This document shows positions 8,990 to 18,247 of a stretch of DNA of 64,000 nucleotides, in pieces (position 1 is the stretch's first letter; the number at the start of each line of letters is the position of its first letter). Source of the stretch: Porphyromonadaceae bacterium UBA7141 (GTDB lineage Bacteria > Bacteroidota > Bacteroidia > Bacteroidales > Muribaculaceae); the NCBI GenBank assembly GCA_002491945.1, contig DKWX01000042.1, forward strand, positions 10,191 through 74,190, read 5' to 3'. The notes beneath the pieces are model-generated. The model worked only from the letters and a program-made list of their open reading frames with translations, was not told the DNA's origin and did not search any database. The translations under genes were made by a program, and so were the position numbers.

Positions 8990-9449
8990 CGACACCGAGA
9001 CTCGCATTGATACCATCATCCGGAAGTGCCCAAGATTTAAGGCATGGATCGATATGCTTATTGTCAGGTGCAACTCCTGAACATGTGTTGGAATTAATTG
9101 CATTTTCCGGCTGCGGCCAGGCCCATTAACATTATTTAACCGTCATTGGCCAAATCCCTGTGGCATAGAGTCATCCAATGTCTGTCATGGCGCGCACACT
9201 CCTTCCGACACAGGCTTAGAACACAAGTATTCACCCTTTTCGACGCTCCTTGCGGAGCCTCTCGGGAGTGTCCCACGAGGAGGATTGCGCATTAGGATTT
9301 ACCGATTTTTTATGCTAATTTTGCAGTGAGTCAAAGTGCCTCCGACACCGTGCACCGGCCTGCGGCCGACTTGCACTCTTTGCTCACATGCGAAATCAAG
9401 ATTTTGCACTAAAGTTTTTCTTCCTGAAAAAACCTGAAAACGTCTCTTT
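8990..9449. other. 460-base leader region upstream of dnaE
   Basis: No coding frame is convincing here. It holds a short hairpin GCTCC/GGAGC (9245-9258), a second weaker one (CTCG...CGAG, 9261-9279), and a -7-like box TAATTTTG at 9316-9323. The DNA after about 9380 becomes AT-rich toward the dnaE start. Confidence 0.5.
9292..9323 (+). promoter_or_regulatory. Candidate dnaE promoter
   Basis: TAATTTTG (9316-9323) fits the TAnnTTTG -7 consensus. Twenty bases upstream is TTAG (9292-9295), a poor -33 box, so support rests mainly on the -7 element. The leader would be about 120 bases. Confidence 0.45.
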
Positions 9450-12400
9450 ATGGATTCTCCCGATATCTTCACGCATCTGCATGTGCATTCGCAATATAGT
9501 ATCCTTGACGGCATGGCACCTGTCGGCAAACTCGTTGATAAGGCTATTGCCAACGGTCAACGCGCCATGGCGCTTACCGACCACGGCAATATGTTTGGCA
9601 TCAAGGAGTTTATCAATTATGTCAATAAGGTAAATTCCGGGAAGGAGCCGGCGGAACGCTTCAAGCCGATTATCGGATGCGAGATGTATGTCGCCCCGGA
9701 AACGATGTACAATAAGCGCGGCCGTCAAGACCATAAGGCCTATCATCTTATCGTGCTGGCCAAGAACCTAAACGGCTATCATAACCTTATCAAGCTCGTG
9801 AGCCGCGCCTACACCGAAGGGTTCTATTACCGTCCGCGCACCGAGCACAAGGAACTTGAAAAATACCACGAGGACCTTATTGTATGCTCGGCCTGTCTGG
9901 GTGGAGAGATTCCGCAGCTAATACTCAATGGCGAACTTGACAAGGCTGAGGAGGCTGTGCGCTGGTTTCACAATCTGTTCGGCGACGACTATTATCTGGA
10001 GCTGCAGCGCCATCAGACATTCAAGGAGAATGCCAACCGCGACGTGTATCCGGAGCAGCAGAAGGTCAATACAGTCCTTATCGACATAGCCCGCCGCCAA
10101 GGCATCAAACTCATAGCATCCAACGACGTGCATTTCGCCAACGAGAGCGATGCGGAAGCCCACGACCGTCTGATATGCGTGAGCACTGGGAAGAAATTCA
10201 ATGAAGACCGTATGCACTACACCAAACAGGAATGGCTGAAGAGCACTCAGGAGATGAGTGCCATCTTTGCCGATGTGCCTGAGGCCATCTCGAATACCCG
10301 CGAGATTGCCGACAAGGTGGAGTTCTACAGTATCGACCACGCCCCGATCATGCCTAACTTCGAGATTCCGGAGGAGTTCGGCTCTGAGGCGGAGTATCGC
10401 GCACGAATCTCGGAGGAGGAACTCTACGATGAGTTCACCCGCGATGAGAACGGGCAGGTGGTGCTCTCCCGCGAGGAGGGAGAAAAGAAGATAGCTCGTC
10501 TCGGAGGTTACGACAAACTTTACCGCATCAAGTTCGAGGCCGACTATCTGGAGCACCTCACGATGATCGGAGCTGTAAAGCGCTATGGCGACCCTCTTCC
10601 CGACGATGTGGCGGAGCGCCTGAAGTTCGAGCTGTATATCATGAAGACAATGGGATTCCCGGGATACTTCCTGATTGTGCAGGATTTCATAAACACCGGG
10701 CGCGAAAAGCTCGGTGTCAGCATCGGTCCGGGACGTGGCTCGGCCGCAGGCTCGGCTGCCGCCTATTGTCTGGGCATCACTCAGGTCGACCCCATAAAGT
10801 ATGACCTCCTCTTCGAACGATTCCTCAACCCCGACCGTATATCGCTTCCTGATATCGATGTGGATTTCGACGATGACGGACGCTATGAAGTGCTGAAGTA
10901 TGTGACGGAGAAATATGGAGCCGAAAAGGTGGCGCATATCATCACATATCAGTCAATGGCCACAAAAATGGCTATCAAAGATATGGGGCGTGTGATGGAC
11001 CTCAAGCCGCAGGAGGCCAACAGTCTGGCCAAACTGGTGGTAGACCGCCTGCCGGAAGTGGACGGGAAGTCGCCGAAAATCAATTTCAAGAATCTGGAAA
11101 AGTACGACAAAGCCTTCCGTGAAGCCTGCCAGAGCCCCGACCCTAAAGTGCACGATGTGATGAAATATGCCGGCGAACTGGAAGGGACTGTGCGCGGCAC
11201 CGGCGTGCACGCCTGCGGCGTGATAATAGGGCGCGACGACATCACCGACTGGGTGCCTGTGGCAATATCCAACGAAGGGTCCGAGTCGGTGACTTTCACC
11301 CAGTACGAAGGTTCGGTAATCGAGGAAACCGGGATGATTAAAATGGACTTCCTCGGACTAAAGACTTTATCAATCATCAAGGAGGCTGTGGCGAATATCA
11401 AGGAGAGCAAGGGGTTTGATCTCGATATCGATACGATTCCGCTCGATGATGAACTCACCTTCAAGCTTTATTGCGACGGCCGCACCACATCGACTTTCCA
11501 GTTTGAGTCGCCAGGCATGCAGAAGTCGCTGCGCGAACTGAAGCCCTCGAAGTTCGAGGACCTTATCGCGATGAACGCCCTCTACCGTCCGGGGCCTATG
11601 GACTATATCCCGTCGTTTATCGCACGTAAGCATGGCCGCGAACCGATACAGTACGACATCCCGGTCATGAAGCAATATCTTGAGGAGACCTACGGCATCA
11701 CCGTTTATCAGGAACAGGTGATGCTATTGTCGCGCCTGCTTGCCAATTTCACCCGTGGCGAATCCGACATGCTCCGCAAGGCAATGGGTAAGAAGCAGAT
11801 TGATAAGATGGCCAAACTGAAGGTGAAATTCATGGACCAGGGGCAGGCCAACGGCCATAAGGCTGAGGTGCTGGAGAAAATATGGGCTGACTGGGAGAAA
11901 TTCGCGTCTTACGCCTTCAATAAGTCGCATGCCACATGCTATAGCTGGGTGGCCTATCAGACGGCCTATCTGAAGGCACATTATCCGGCAGAATATATGG
12001 CCGGTGTGCTGAGCCGCAACCTCAGCGCGGCCGACAAACTGACCAAAATCATGGACGAGACGAAACGCATGGGGATCGTGGTGAAGGGGCCCGACATCAA
12101 TGAGTCCGGCCATAAGTTCTCGGTGACGAAGAAGGGTGAAATACGTTTCGGTCTGAGCGGAATAAAGAGTGTGGGTGATTCGGCGGTGAACGCTATTGTG
12201 AGCGAACGCTTGAAGAATGGGCCATATCGCGACCTCTACGACTTTGTGGAACGCGTCAATCTATCGGCGTGCAACCGCGGCGCAATCGAAAGTCTCGCTC
12301 TGGCCGGAGCTTTCGACAGCTTTAATGTGCCGCGAGAGATGATTGTGGCTCCGATGTTTGATTCCACATGGGCCGACCTGCTGGTGAAGTACGGGCAGAG

Positions 12401-13154
12401 GGTGCAGAATGATGCCAATTCGCTGCAGAACTCTCTTTTTGCCGACATGGAACCGATTGAGACCGACAAGCCCCCCTTCCCTAAATATGAGCCATGGAGC
12501 CGGCTGCGTCTGCTTGAGGCTGAGAAGAATCTGGTGACGATGTATCTGTCGGCCCATCCCCTCGACCCGTATTATATGGAACTGAATTACGCCTGCAATA
12601 CGACATGCGACGACTTCGAGAATGCCCAGACTGATGGCGCGCTTATCAGCATCGGAGGCCTCGTGACCGCCGTGGAGACGCGTTCCACCAAGTCGGGGCG
12701 TCCTTGGGGGCAAGTGAAAATCGAGGATTTCAACGGGACTGCCAATCTGCGTCTCTTCGGACGTCTATATGAGGAGTATTTTGCCAAGTTTACCGTGGGC
12801 GACGCCATCTACCTGCGGATGCGATGCCAGTCAAGTCGTTTCAACTCCGACTTTATGGAAATTATAATCGAGGAGTTGACTTCTCTCGACCGACTGCGCG
12901 GCACAGTGGCAAATGACCTCACGATATGGCTCGACCGAAATTTCGACAATACGGATTTCATTAAGGGGCTGATGAAGTTTGAATCCGACAATCCCGACGA
13001 CCGCAGAGGCGACCTCTCGCTGCTCCTGCTCGACTACAGACGCCGGCAATGCGTGAAGATCCATTCGCGACGAAAGTTCCGAATCGACAAGAATCTTATC
13101 GATTTCCTCAATGAATGGGGCATACAGTTTAATGTCGAGACAGCTCGCCGGTAA
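9450..13154 (+). CDS. dnaE: DNA polymerase III subunit alpha
   Basis: Catalytic subunit of the replicative DNA polymerase. The 1234-residue protein begins with a PHP domain (THLHVHSQYSILDG, residues 8-21), followed by the C-family polymerase core. The catalytic aspartates are in PDIDVDFDD (residues 467-475), with a third in KMDFLGLKTLS near residue 630. The fingers motif ALYRPGPMDYIP and a C-terminal OB fold (ISIGGLVTAVETR) are present. Length and domain order are those of DnaE1. The ATG at 9450 puts the PHP metal-binding motif at the usual distance from the N-terminus. It appears to be transcribed alone. Confidence 0.98.
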   Translation: MDSPDIFTHLHVHSQYSILDGMAPVGKLVDKAIANGQRAMALTDHGNMFGIKEFINYVNKVNSGKEPAERFKPIIGCEMYVAPETMYNKRGRQDHKAYHLIVLAKNLNGYHNLIKLVSRAYTEGFYYRPRTEHKELEKYHEDLIVCSACLGGEIPQLILNGELDKAEEAVRWFHNLFGDDYYLELQRHQTFKENANRDVYPEQQKVNTVLIDIARRQGIKLIASNDVHFANESDAEAHDRLICVSTGKKFNEDRMHYTKQEWLKSTQEMSAIFADVPEAISNTREIADKVEFYSIDHAPIMPNFEIPEEFGSEAEYRARISEEELYDEFTRDENGQVVLSREEGEKKIARLGGYDKLYRIKFEADYLEHLTMIGAVKRYGDPLPDDVAERLKFELYIMKTMGFPGYFLIVQDFINTGREKLGVSIGPGRGSAAGSAAAYCLGITQVDPIKYDLLFERFLNPDRISLPDIDVDFDDDGRYEVLKYVTEKYGAEKVAHIITYQSMATKMAIKDMGRVMDLKPQEANSLAKLVVDRLPEVDGKSPKINFKNLEKYDKAFREACQSPDPKVHDVMKYAGELEGTVRGTGVHACGVIIGRDDITDWVPVAISNEGSESVTFTQYEGSVIEETGMIKMDFLGLKTLSIIKEAVANIKESKGFDLDIDTIPLDDELTFKLYCDGRTTSTFQFESPGMQKSLRELKPSKFEDLIAMNALYRPGPMDYIPSFIARKHGREPIQYDIPVMKQYLEETYGITVYQEQVMLLSRLLANFTRGESDMLRKAMGKKQIDKMAKLKVKFMDQGQANGHKAEVLEKIWADWEKFASYAFNKSHATCYSWVAYQTAYLKAHYPAEYMAGVLSRNLSAADKLTKIMDETKRMGIVVKGPDINESGHKFSVTKKGEIRFGLSGIKSVGDSAVNAIVSERLKNGPYRDLYDFVERVNLSACNRGAIESLALAGAFDSFNVPREMIVAPMFDSTWADLLVKYGQRVQNDANSLQNSLFADMEPIETDKPPFPKYEPWSRLRLLEAEKNLVTMYLSAHPLDPYYMELNYACNTTCDDFENAQTDGALISIGGLVTAVETRSTKSGRPWGQVKIEDFNGTANLRLFGRLYEEYFAKFTVGDAIYLRMRCQSSRFNSDFMEIIIEELTSLDRLRGTVANDLTIWLDRNFDNTDFIKGLMKFESDNPDDRRGDLSLLLLDYRRRQCVKIHSRRKFRIDKNLIDFLNEWGIQFNVETARR

Positions 13155-13224
13155 ACAAGAATCCGTGACTTCCGGTCAAACAGCGCGCCGACAGAAATAC
13201 TGAAATCATTTTTCGCCCCTCGGA

Positions 13225-13256
13225 TTTGGCAGACTCAAATCTTTTAGATAACTTTG
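13225..13256 (+). promoter_or_regulatory. Consensus promoter of trxA
   Basis: TTTG (13225-13228), 20-base spacer, TAACTTTG (13249-13256): an exact match to the Bacteroides-type consensus. The transcript leader would be about 105 bases. Confidence 0.75.
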
Positions 13257-13364
13257 GGAAGCCGATTCGCCGGATACTACCCGACGAAGACTCCAAGGCT
13301 CTTCTCCATATCCTCTCCGACCAAGACAAATATCAACAATACAAATATTTAAATTCAATCCAAA

Positions 13365-13676
13365 ATGGCATTACAGTTCACAGACCAGACTGCCCGCGAG
13401 GCAATCGAATCAGGAAAACCCGTAGTAATCGACTTCTGGGCCACATGGTGCGGTCCCTGCATCAAGCTCGGTCCGGTGGTCGAGGAGCTTGCCGAGAAAT
13501 ACCCTGACGTGGTAATCGGCAAACTCAACATCGACGACAATGATGAAATCGCAAGCGCCAACCGCGTGCGCAATATCCCCACAGTGCTCTTCTTCAACAA
13601 CGGAGAGCTTAAGGAGCGCAGCGTAGGTCTGGTCAAACTCTCCGACCTTGAAGCCAAACTTCAGGCTATCCTCTGA
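13365..13676 (+). CDS. trxA: Thioredoxin
   Basis: Small cytoplasmic dithiol-disulfide oxidoreductase of 103 residues, the normal thioredoxin length. The active site WCGPC is at residues 28-32, and the cis-proline motif IPTVLFF follows, as in the thioredoxin fold. It has its own promoter and sits between dnaE and a convergent lipoprotein gene. Its reductase is probably TrxB, encoded at 52226-53164. A longer overlapping frame (13226-13507) is a shadow. Confidence 0.96.
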   Translation: MALQFTDQTAREAIESGKPVVIDFWATWCGPCIKLGPVVEELAEKYPDVVIGKLNIDDNDEIASANRVRNIPTVLFFNNGELKERSVGLVKLSDLEAKLQAIL

Positions 13677-13737
13677 TACTCCGCCACATCCCGGCGGCGT
13701 CATGTCACCACACTGACGACCGCCACACATGAAATCA

Positions 13738-13771
13738 CCGGGGCCGACGGCATCACTGCCATCGGCCCCGG
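13738..13771. terminator. GC-rich hairpin between convergent trxA and the NlpC/P60 gene
   Basis: CCGGGGCCGA (13738-13747) pairs perfectly with TCGGCCCCGG (13762-13771), and an inner GGC/GCC pair extends the stem across a C-A mismatch. It lies between two converging genes and could stop transcription from both sides, although no clear U-run flanks it. Confidence 0.5.
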
Positions 13772-13805
13772 ACTGTATGCCGCTACGACTCGACTGCAAC
13801 GCGGC

Positions 13806-14438
13806 TCAAACTCCCGGCACCTTGCCAAATCCCATGATGGTGCGCGTGTAGTAGGGTGTGGTGATTTTTGATATCACGACACCCTTTGATGTACTGACAT
13901 GGATAAAATTCTCATAATCAAGCATAATCCCGACATGCGACACCCGGTCAGGGTCCTTGCCTGTGGCAAAGAACACCAGATCCCCCGGAAGCACCTGACG
14001 CAATCCTATCGGAGTGCAGAACTCGGCCTGCGCCGCCGAATTGCGGGGCAGTTTTATCCCCAACGCATCAAGATACACACTCAGCACCATCCCGCTGCAA
14101 TCGGATCCTTTGTGTTTTTTGTTCTCGGCATATTTATACGGCGTCCCTATCCATGTCTGGGCCTCTTCTATCAGCTGCCGGCGGGGCTTGCTGAGATGAA
14201 GGAACTCCACATTGACCGGCGAACCGCCCTGGGCGGCGCCCGGGAAACGCGCCCCCTGCCGGTGAGTCCGGCATCCTCCTGCCAGCAGCGCCACCGCCAC
14301 AATTAGCAGCACCGTCACTCGGCTGACTCCGCTCACTCTCCGCCCGGCGGAAGCGAGCATCCTCAAATCTCCTGCCCTGCCTATTAGGCTACGGCATTTC
14401 CGGCCAAACCCGTCGGCCACCTTGCATTCTATATTCAT
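13806..14438 (-). CDS. NlpC/P60 family lipoprotein, cell-wall endopeptidase
   Basis: Likely cleaves stem peptides of peptidoglycan (C40 family). From the ATG at 14438 it has 210 residues. A lipobox (LLAGGC) follows a hydrophobic segment, so it is probably an outer-membrane lipoprotein. The NlpC/P60 domain contains the catalytic Cys in GSDCSGMVLS, the His in VSHVGIML and a further polar residue in FIHVSTSKG. An alternative ATG at 14360 would give a more conventional short signal peptide (starting MLASAGRR); the leader is unusually long and basic otherwise. Transcribed from its own promoter and convergent with trxA. Confidence 0.88.
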   Translation of the reverse strand: MNIECKVADGFGRKCRSLIGRAGDLRMLASAGRRVSGVSRVTVLLIVAVALLAGGCRTHRQGARFPGAAQGGSPVNVEFLHLSKPRRQLIEEAQTWIGTPYKYAENKKHKGSDCSGMVLSVYLDALGIKLPRNSAAQAEFCTPIGLRQVLPGDLVFFATGKDPDRVSHVGIMLDYENFIHVSTSKGVVISKITTPYYTRTIMGFGKVPGV

Positions 14439-14468
14439 GATGATTGTCAATCTTCTTTTTTTAGATTC

Positions 14469-14500
14469 CAAAATTAATAATTTTTAAACCTTCTGCCAAA
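14469..14500 (-). promoter_or_regulatory. Consensus promoter of the NlpC/P60 lipoprotein gene
   Basis: On the minus strand TTTG (14497-14500), a 20-base spacer and TAATTTTG (14469-14476) match the Bacteroides consensus. The -7 box lies 30 bases upstream of the ATG at 14438, which supports that start. Confidence 0.75.
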
Positions 14501-14666
14501 CTACTACTAAATAATTCTAAAACTACCCTTGTGGCTTTTTACAAAAATAATAAACCGGTATCATAACGTGTATATTAGGAAAATGTATAACCCGGTCTTT
14601 CTGCGGAAAGCCTCGCTTTTCAGCATTCCGGCTTCATAACGGAGAAAGACCACTAACCTGATAACG

Positions 14667-16208
14667 ATGAATATCCTGAAATCTTCCACTATTGTGCTGG
14701 GGCTGGCTATCGGAGCCACCGTGCTCATCGCATCCCGTCCCGGGTCGGACAATACTCCCGACGCAGCTTCATCCGACAATTTTATTAACATCAGCGACCC
14801 TGCCGCCCAGTCAGGGCAGTTCGTGCGCACGGCCGCTTCTGCATCTTTCGATACTGATTTTACTGTAGCAGCCGAAAAGACGGTCAATGAAGTTGTGTGT
14901 ATCAAAAGCTTCACCACCCGCCGTCAGCAGAACTATGGCGGCTACGACCCTTTCGGCATGTTTGATTTCTTCTTCGGTCCGCAGCAGCCGCAGCAGCGTC
15001 AGCAGCCCCGACAGCAGAAAAAACGCAACTCCGATGATGATTACGTACAGAGTGGCCTGGGTTCAGGGGTGATAGTATCTGCCGACGGTTATATCGTCAC
15101 CAACAATCACGTAATCGATGGAGCCGAAAAGCTTGAAATCCTACTCAACGACAACTCTACCTATGAGGCGCGCGTAATCGGCACCGACCCCGCCACCGAC
15201 CTCGCTCTCATCAAAATCGATGCAAAAGACCTGTCTCCGATCATCTTCGGCGACAGCGAAACGGTGAAAATAGGCGAATGGGTGCTCGCAGTGGGAAATC
15301 CTTTCGGGTTCAATTCCACTGTCACAGCCGGCATCGTCAGCGCCAAGGCACGCAGTCTGGGCGCCAACAACCAGTCTGGCAATCTCGGCATCGAATCCTT
15401 CATCCAGACTGACGCCGCTTTGAATCCCGGCAACTCCGGCGGAGCTCTTGTCAACCTCAAAGGCGAACTGATCGGCATCAATTCCGCCATCTATTCCAAT
15501 ACCGGAAGCTATTCGGGATTCTCGTTCGCCATACCCACTACAATCGTAAAGAAGGTGATCACCGACCTGCGTCAGTATGGCACTGTGCAGCGCGCAGTGC
15601 TGGGATGCACCGTCACCGAACTCGATGCCAAGCTGGCCAAGGAGAACGATGTGACCGCCACCAAGTCGGGTCTCCTCGTGCATGATGTCACCGCACGCTC
15701 CACCGCCAAAGAGCTCGGCCTGCAGAGTGGAGATGTAATAGTGGCAATAAATAATGTGAGCGTAAAGAACCGTGCCGAACTCGTAGAGCAACTCAACAAG
15801 TTCCGTCCCGGCGAAAAAATCACCGTCACCTACTACCGCGACAACAAGAAAGCCTCCGCCACCGCCACCCTGCGCAATAACCAGGGAAGTACCGAAATCA
15901 CCAAACCCGGCGAATTCTCGCAGCTCGGAGCGGCATTTATGAAACTCAGCGCCGACACCAAATCGGAACTCGGCATCCGCAGCGGCGTCAAAGTGACAGG
16001 ACTGCAGAAGGGGGCCTTCAGGGAAGCCGGCGTGAAGGATGGTTTCATCATTACCGAAATCAACGGAAAAGCTGTCAATTCGCAGGATGACGTGGAGTAT
16101 ATCTACAATCAGATTATGAAAGACGAAGACGCCGACCGCGTGCTGCTCCTCTCCGGCTTGTATCCTGACTCGGGCAGAAAATACTATTACGCCGTCAATC
16201 TCGATTAA
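14667..16208 (+). CDS. degP: DegP/HtrA-type periplasmic serine protease
   Basis: Envelope protein quality-control protease and chaperone, 513 residues. An N-terminal hydrophobic segment serves as signal or anchor. The trypsin-like domain carries the triad His148 (TNNHVID), Asp178 (DLALIKID) and Ser257 (NPGNSGGAL), followed by two PDZ domains. A Gln/Pro/Arg-rich stretch (around residues 108-124) fills the loop between N-terminus and protease domain and is an unusual low-complexity insertion. A long-range stem (14594-14602 with 14643-14651) precedes the start. I see no classical promoter consensus upstream. The gene symbol is by family; htrA or mucD are equivalents. Confidence 0.95.
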   Translation: MNILKSSTIVLGLAIGATVLIASRPGSDNTPDAASSDNFINISDPAAQSGQFVRTAASASFDTDFTVAAEKTVNEVVCIKSFTTRRQQNYGGYDPFGMFDFFFGPQQPQQRQQPRQQKKRNSDDDYVQSGLGSGVIVSADGYIVTNNHVIDGAEKLEILLNDNSTYEARVIGTDPATDLALIKIDAKDLSPIIFGDSETVKIGEWVLAVGNPFGFNSTVTAGIVSAKARSLGANNQSGNLGIESFIQTDAALNPGNSGGALVNLKGELIGINSAIYSNTGSYSGFSFAIPTTIVKKVITDLRQYGTVQRAVLGCTVTELDAKLAKENDVTATKSGLLVHDVTARSTAKELGLQSGDVIVAINNVSVKNRAELVEQLNKFRPGEKITVTYYRDNKKASATATLRNNQGSTEITKPGEFSQLGAAFMKLSADTKSELGIRSGVKVTGLQKGAFREAGVKDGFIITEINGKAVNSQDDVEYIYNQIMKDEDADRVLLLSGLYPDSGRKYYYAVNLD

Positions 16209-16315
16209 TCCCTCTCCATCACTCAAGAATCCGGAGCGCCCCGGATAAACACGGCCAATCGGAATCATCCCGGTCAACGCACTCCACGATTCTACCAGAT
16301 TCAACCGCAATATGG

Positions 16316-16360
16316 GCTGTCGGCACGCCACTCTCAAAGAGCAGGCAGCCGACAGCTTTA
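16316..16360 (+). terminator. Terminator of degP
   Basis: GCTGTCGGC (16316-16324) is the exact inverted copy of GCCGACAGC (16348-16356), with a 23-base loop, followed by TTTATCTT. It lies 107 bases after the degP stop. Confidence 0.6.
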
Positions 16361-16362
16361 TC

Positions 16363-16395
16363 TTACTATCGGCTAAATCTGAACACTTACTTAAG
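16363..16395 (+). repeat. Copy of the recurring intergenic motif upstream of rpoD
   Basis: ACTATCGGCTAAATCTGAAC followed by ACTTACTTAAG closely matches the minus-strand sequence of the repeats at 32091-32200 and 34503-34691 (consensus ACTATCGGTTAARTYTGAAC then ACTTRCTTA). It lies between a gene end and the next promoter, in the same orientation as the downstream gene. Confidence 0.6.
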
Positions 16396-16430
16396 ATTTT
16401 ATAAATAATCAAAAGTTATGTGGCAAAAAT

Positions 16431-16461
16431 TTTGAACCTTCATAAAAAATTCTTAAATTTG
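16431..16461 (+). promoter_or_regulatory. Consensus promoter of rpoD
   Basis: TTTG (16431-16434), a 19-base spacer and TAAATTTG (16454-16461) are a perfect Bacteroides-type promoter. The leader is about 70 bases. The sigma factor gene is thus probably read by its own product. Confidence 0.8.
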
Positions 16462-16534
16462 CATTTCGGCATGGCGCGCGGTTGTTATATACTTGCAATC
16501 GCACTCCTCACTGCTTTGATAATATCCGTATCCT

Positions 16535-17395
16535 ATGAGACAGCTTAAAATCAACAAGTCAATCACCAATCGCGACGGCATCGGCCTGGACAAGTATCTT
16601 CAGGAGATCGGTCGCGAAGAACTCATCTCTGTATCCGAGGAGGTGGAACTGGCACAGCGCATCAAGAAAGGGGACCAGAAGGCCCTCGATAAGCTTGTGC
16701 GCGCCAATCTCCGCTTCGTCGTTTCGGTGGCCAAGCAATATCAGAATCAAGGTCTGCCCCTGCCCGACCTTATCAATGAGGGTAATCTCGGTCTGATCCG
16801 CGCCGCACAGAAATTTGATGAAACAAGAGGTTTTAAGTTTATCTCCTACGCCGTGTGGTGGATCCGCCAATCGATTCTGCAGGCTCTTGCCGAGCAGTCG
16901 AGAATTGTGCGTCTGCCCCTGAATCAGGTAGGCTCACTCAACAAAATCACCAAGGAGGTGACTAAGTTCGAGCAGGAAAACGAGCGTAAGCCCTCGCCCG
17001 AAGAACTGGCTGACCGTCTCGATATCCCGGTCGACAAAATCGCCGACTCGCTTAAAGTCTCAGGGCGTTCGATTTCTGTCGACGCTCCGTTTGTGGAGGG
17101 TGAAGACAACTCTCTGCTCGACGTGCTTGCCAACGACGACAGCCCTATGGCCGACCGCTCGCTCAATCAAGAGTCGCTATCCAAGGAGATTGACCGTGCC
17201 CTGCGCCAGCTTTATGACCGCGAACGTGAAATCCTGAAGATGTTCTTCGGCATCGGGTGTCAGGAAATGACACTTGAGGAAATCGGCGCCAAGTTCGACC
17301 TCACCCGCGAGCGTGTGCGACAAATCAAGGAAAAGGCAATTCGACGTCTCAAGGGGCAACGAAGCCAGTTGCTCAAATCCTATCTCGGTGATTGA
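16535..17395 (+). CDS. rpoD: Primary RNA polymerase sigma factor (sigma-70, Bacteroidota type)
   Basis: Directs RNA polymerase to housekeeping promoters. At 286 residues it lacks region 1.1 and the non-conserved insert, as is usual for the Bacteroidota primary sigma. Region 1.2 ([11 protein letters not shown]), regions 2.1-2.4 ([26 protein letters not shown]) and region 4.2 helix-turn-helix ([20 protein letters not shown]) are all present. It is monocistronic, between a consensus promoter and a strong terminator. Confidence 0.97.
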   Translation: MRQLKINKSITNRDGIGLDKYLQEIGREELISVSEEVELAQRIKKGDQKALDKLVRANLRFVVSVAKQYQNQGLPLPDLINEGNLGLIRAAQKFDETRGFKFISYAVWWIRQSILQALAEQSRIVRLPLNQVGSLNKITKEVTKFEQENERKPSPEELADRLDIPVDKIADSLKVSGRSISVDAPFVEGEDNSLLDVLANDDSPMADRSLNQESLSKEIDRALRQLYDREREILKMFFGIGCQEMTLEEIGAKFDLTRERVRQIKEKAIRRLKGQRSQLLKSYLGD

Positions 17396-17410
17396 CATCA
17401 ATTCCTAATC

Positions 17411-17457
17411 AAGCCCCGTATCCCCGACATTTACTATCACGGGATGCGGGGCTTTTT
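17411..17457 (+). terminator. Rho-independent terminator of rpoD
   Basis: AAGCCCCGTATCCC (17411-17424) pairs with GGGATGCGGGGCTT (17441-17454) with a single A/G-type wobble position, and the descending arm runs into TTTTT. It begins 15 bases after the stop codon. Confidence 0.9.
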
Positions 17458-17471
17458 AGCGACATTTCACT

Positions 17472-18164
17472 GTGAAGCATTTCTTATCCCTGTTGCTGGC
17501 GGTTGCCGCATCTCTGCCGGCTCTGGCTTCCGTTCAGTCAGAAGCTGACTCGGTCAAAACACGGCAGACGGTTATCACCCGTTTCCTTTCAGACGGCTCT
17601 GTTCAGACTGATACTATCGCCGGAGATCTGAAGCTGACGCCGATATCGCCTGCCAATGACACATCCCCCTCGGCCGGATTGACATCAAAAAAACCTCGGC
17701 GCACCAAAATGTCGACCGTCATGATCGGCGCCGAACTCAGCACGTCGCTCGACCTCTCCGGAGCCGACATGTCGACTTTTAATGCCGATATCCTGATCGG
17801 CTATCGGCATAAACTTATACAGACTCTTGGTGTGAGCTTCGGAATGCACAAATCTCTTGGCACTCGCGACAGTTTCATACCCATTCAGCTCGTGTTCCGT
17901 TCCGGTCTGATTCCAAGGCAACAGCTCTTTTTCCTGCATTTATCGGCCGGCTACAGCTTCAACACCATCTCTTCCTCTCCGATGTTCGGCGATTTGGCCG
18001 CATCTGTGGGGTGCGGCGTCAATCTGGTGCAGAAGCCGGGGTTCCAGAGCAAGATTGTGCTCGCCTTCGGGTTCAGGCACTTCACGGAGAAACATCAGGC
18101 CCTGGCCAGTGTCAACAAACCGAATGTAGGTTTTGCCCAGATTGCATTCGGCATATCTATGTAA
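17472..18164 (+). CDS. Putative outer-membrane beta-barrel protein
   Basis: 230 residues from a GTG start that lies 15 bases after the rpoD terminator. A Sec signal (KHFLSLLLAVAASLPALAS) is followed by a Ser/Thr/Lys-rich linker (to about residue 80) and then alternating strands rich in Gly, Phe and Tyr (GYRHKLIQTLGVSFGMH; LHLSAGYSF; ALGFRHF-like segments), ending in a hydrophobic strand with FGISM. This pattern suggests a small beta barrel. No family recognised. The signal peptide fixes the start region. Confidence 0.7.
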   Translation: MKHFLSLLLAVAASLPALASVQSEADSVKTRQTVITRFLSDGSVQTDTIAGDLKLTPISPANDTSPSAGLTSKKPRRTKMSTVMIGAELSTSLDLSGADMSTFNADILIGYRHKLIQTLGVSFGMHKSLGTRDSFIPIQLVFRSGLIPRQQLFFLHLSAGYSFNTISSSPMFGDLAASVGCGVNLVQKPGFQSKIVLAFGFRHFTEKHQALASVNKPNVGFAQIAFGISM

Positions 18165-18247
18165 ACGCTATCGGCCAATTATCCGCACTGCACCGTAAGC
18201 CCGCTCAATCAATCTGACTATAATGACTCTTATGAGGATTTTGACCT

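Larger units (their letters stand above)
16209..16534. other. Intergenic region between degP and rpoD
   Basis: This 326-base stretch holds, in order, a hairpin terminator for degP (16316-16360), a copy of the recurring intergenic motif (16363-16395) and the rpoD promoter (16431-16461). I see no coding frame. Confidence 0.7.

Noticed and set aside
9918..10937. 339-residue open frame antisense to dnaE
   Set aside because: It lies wholly within the conserved polymerase gene and its sequence has the Val/Leu/His-rich look of a shadow frame.
15141..16412. 423-residue open frame antisense to degP
   Set aside because: It is a mirror of the degP codon pattern on the opposite strand, with no signal, domain or promoter; degP is certain.
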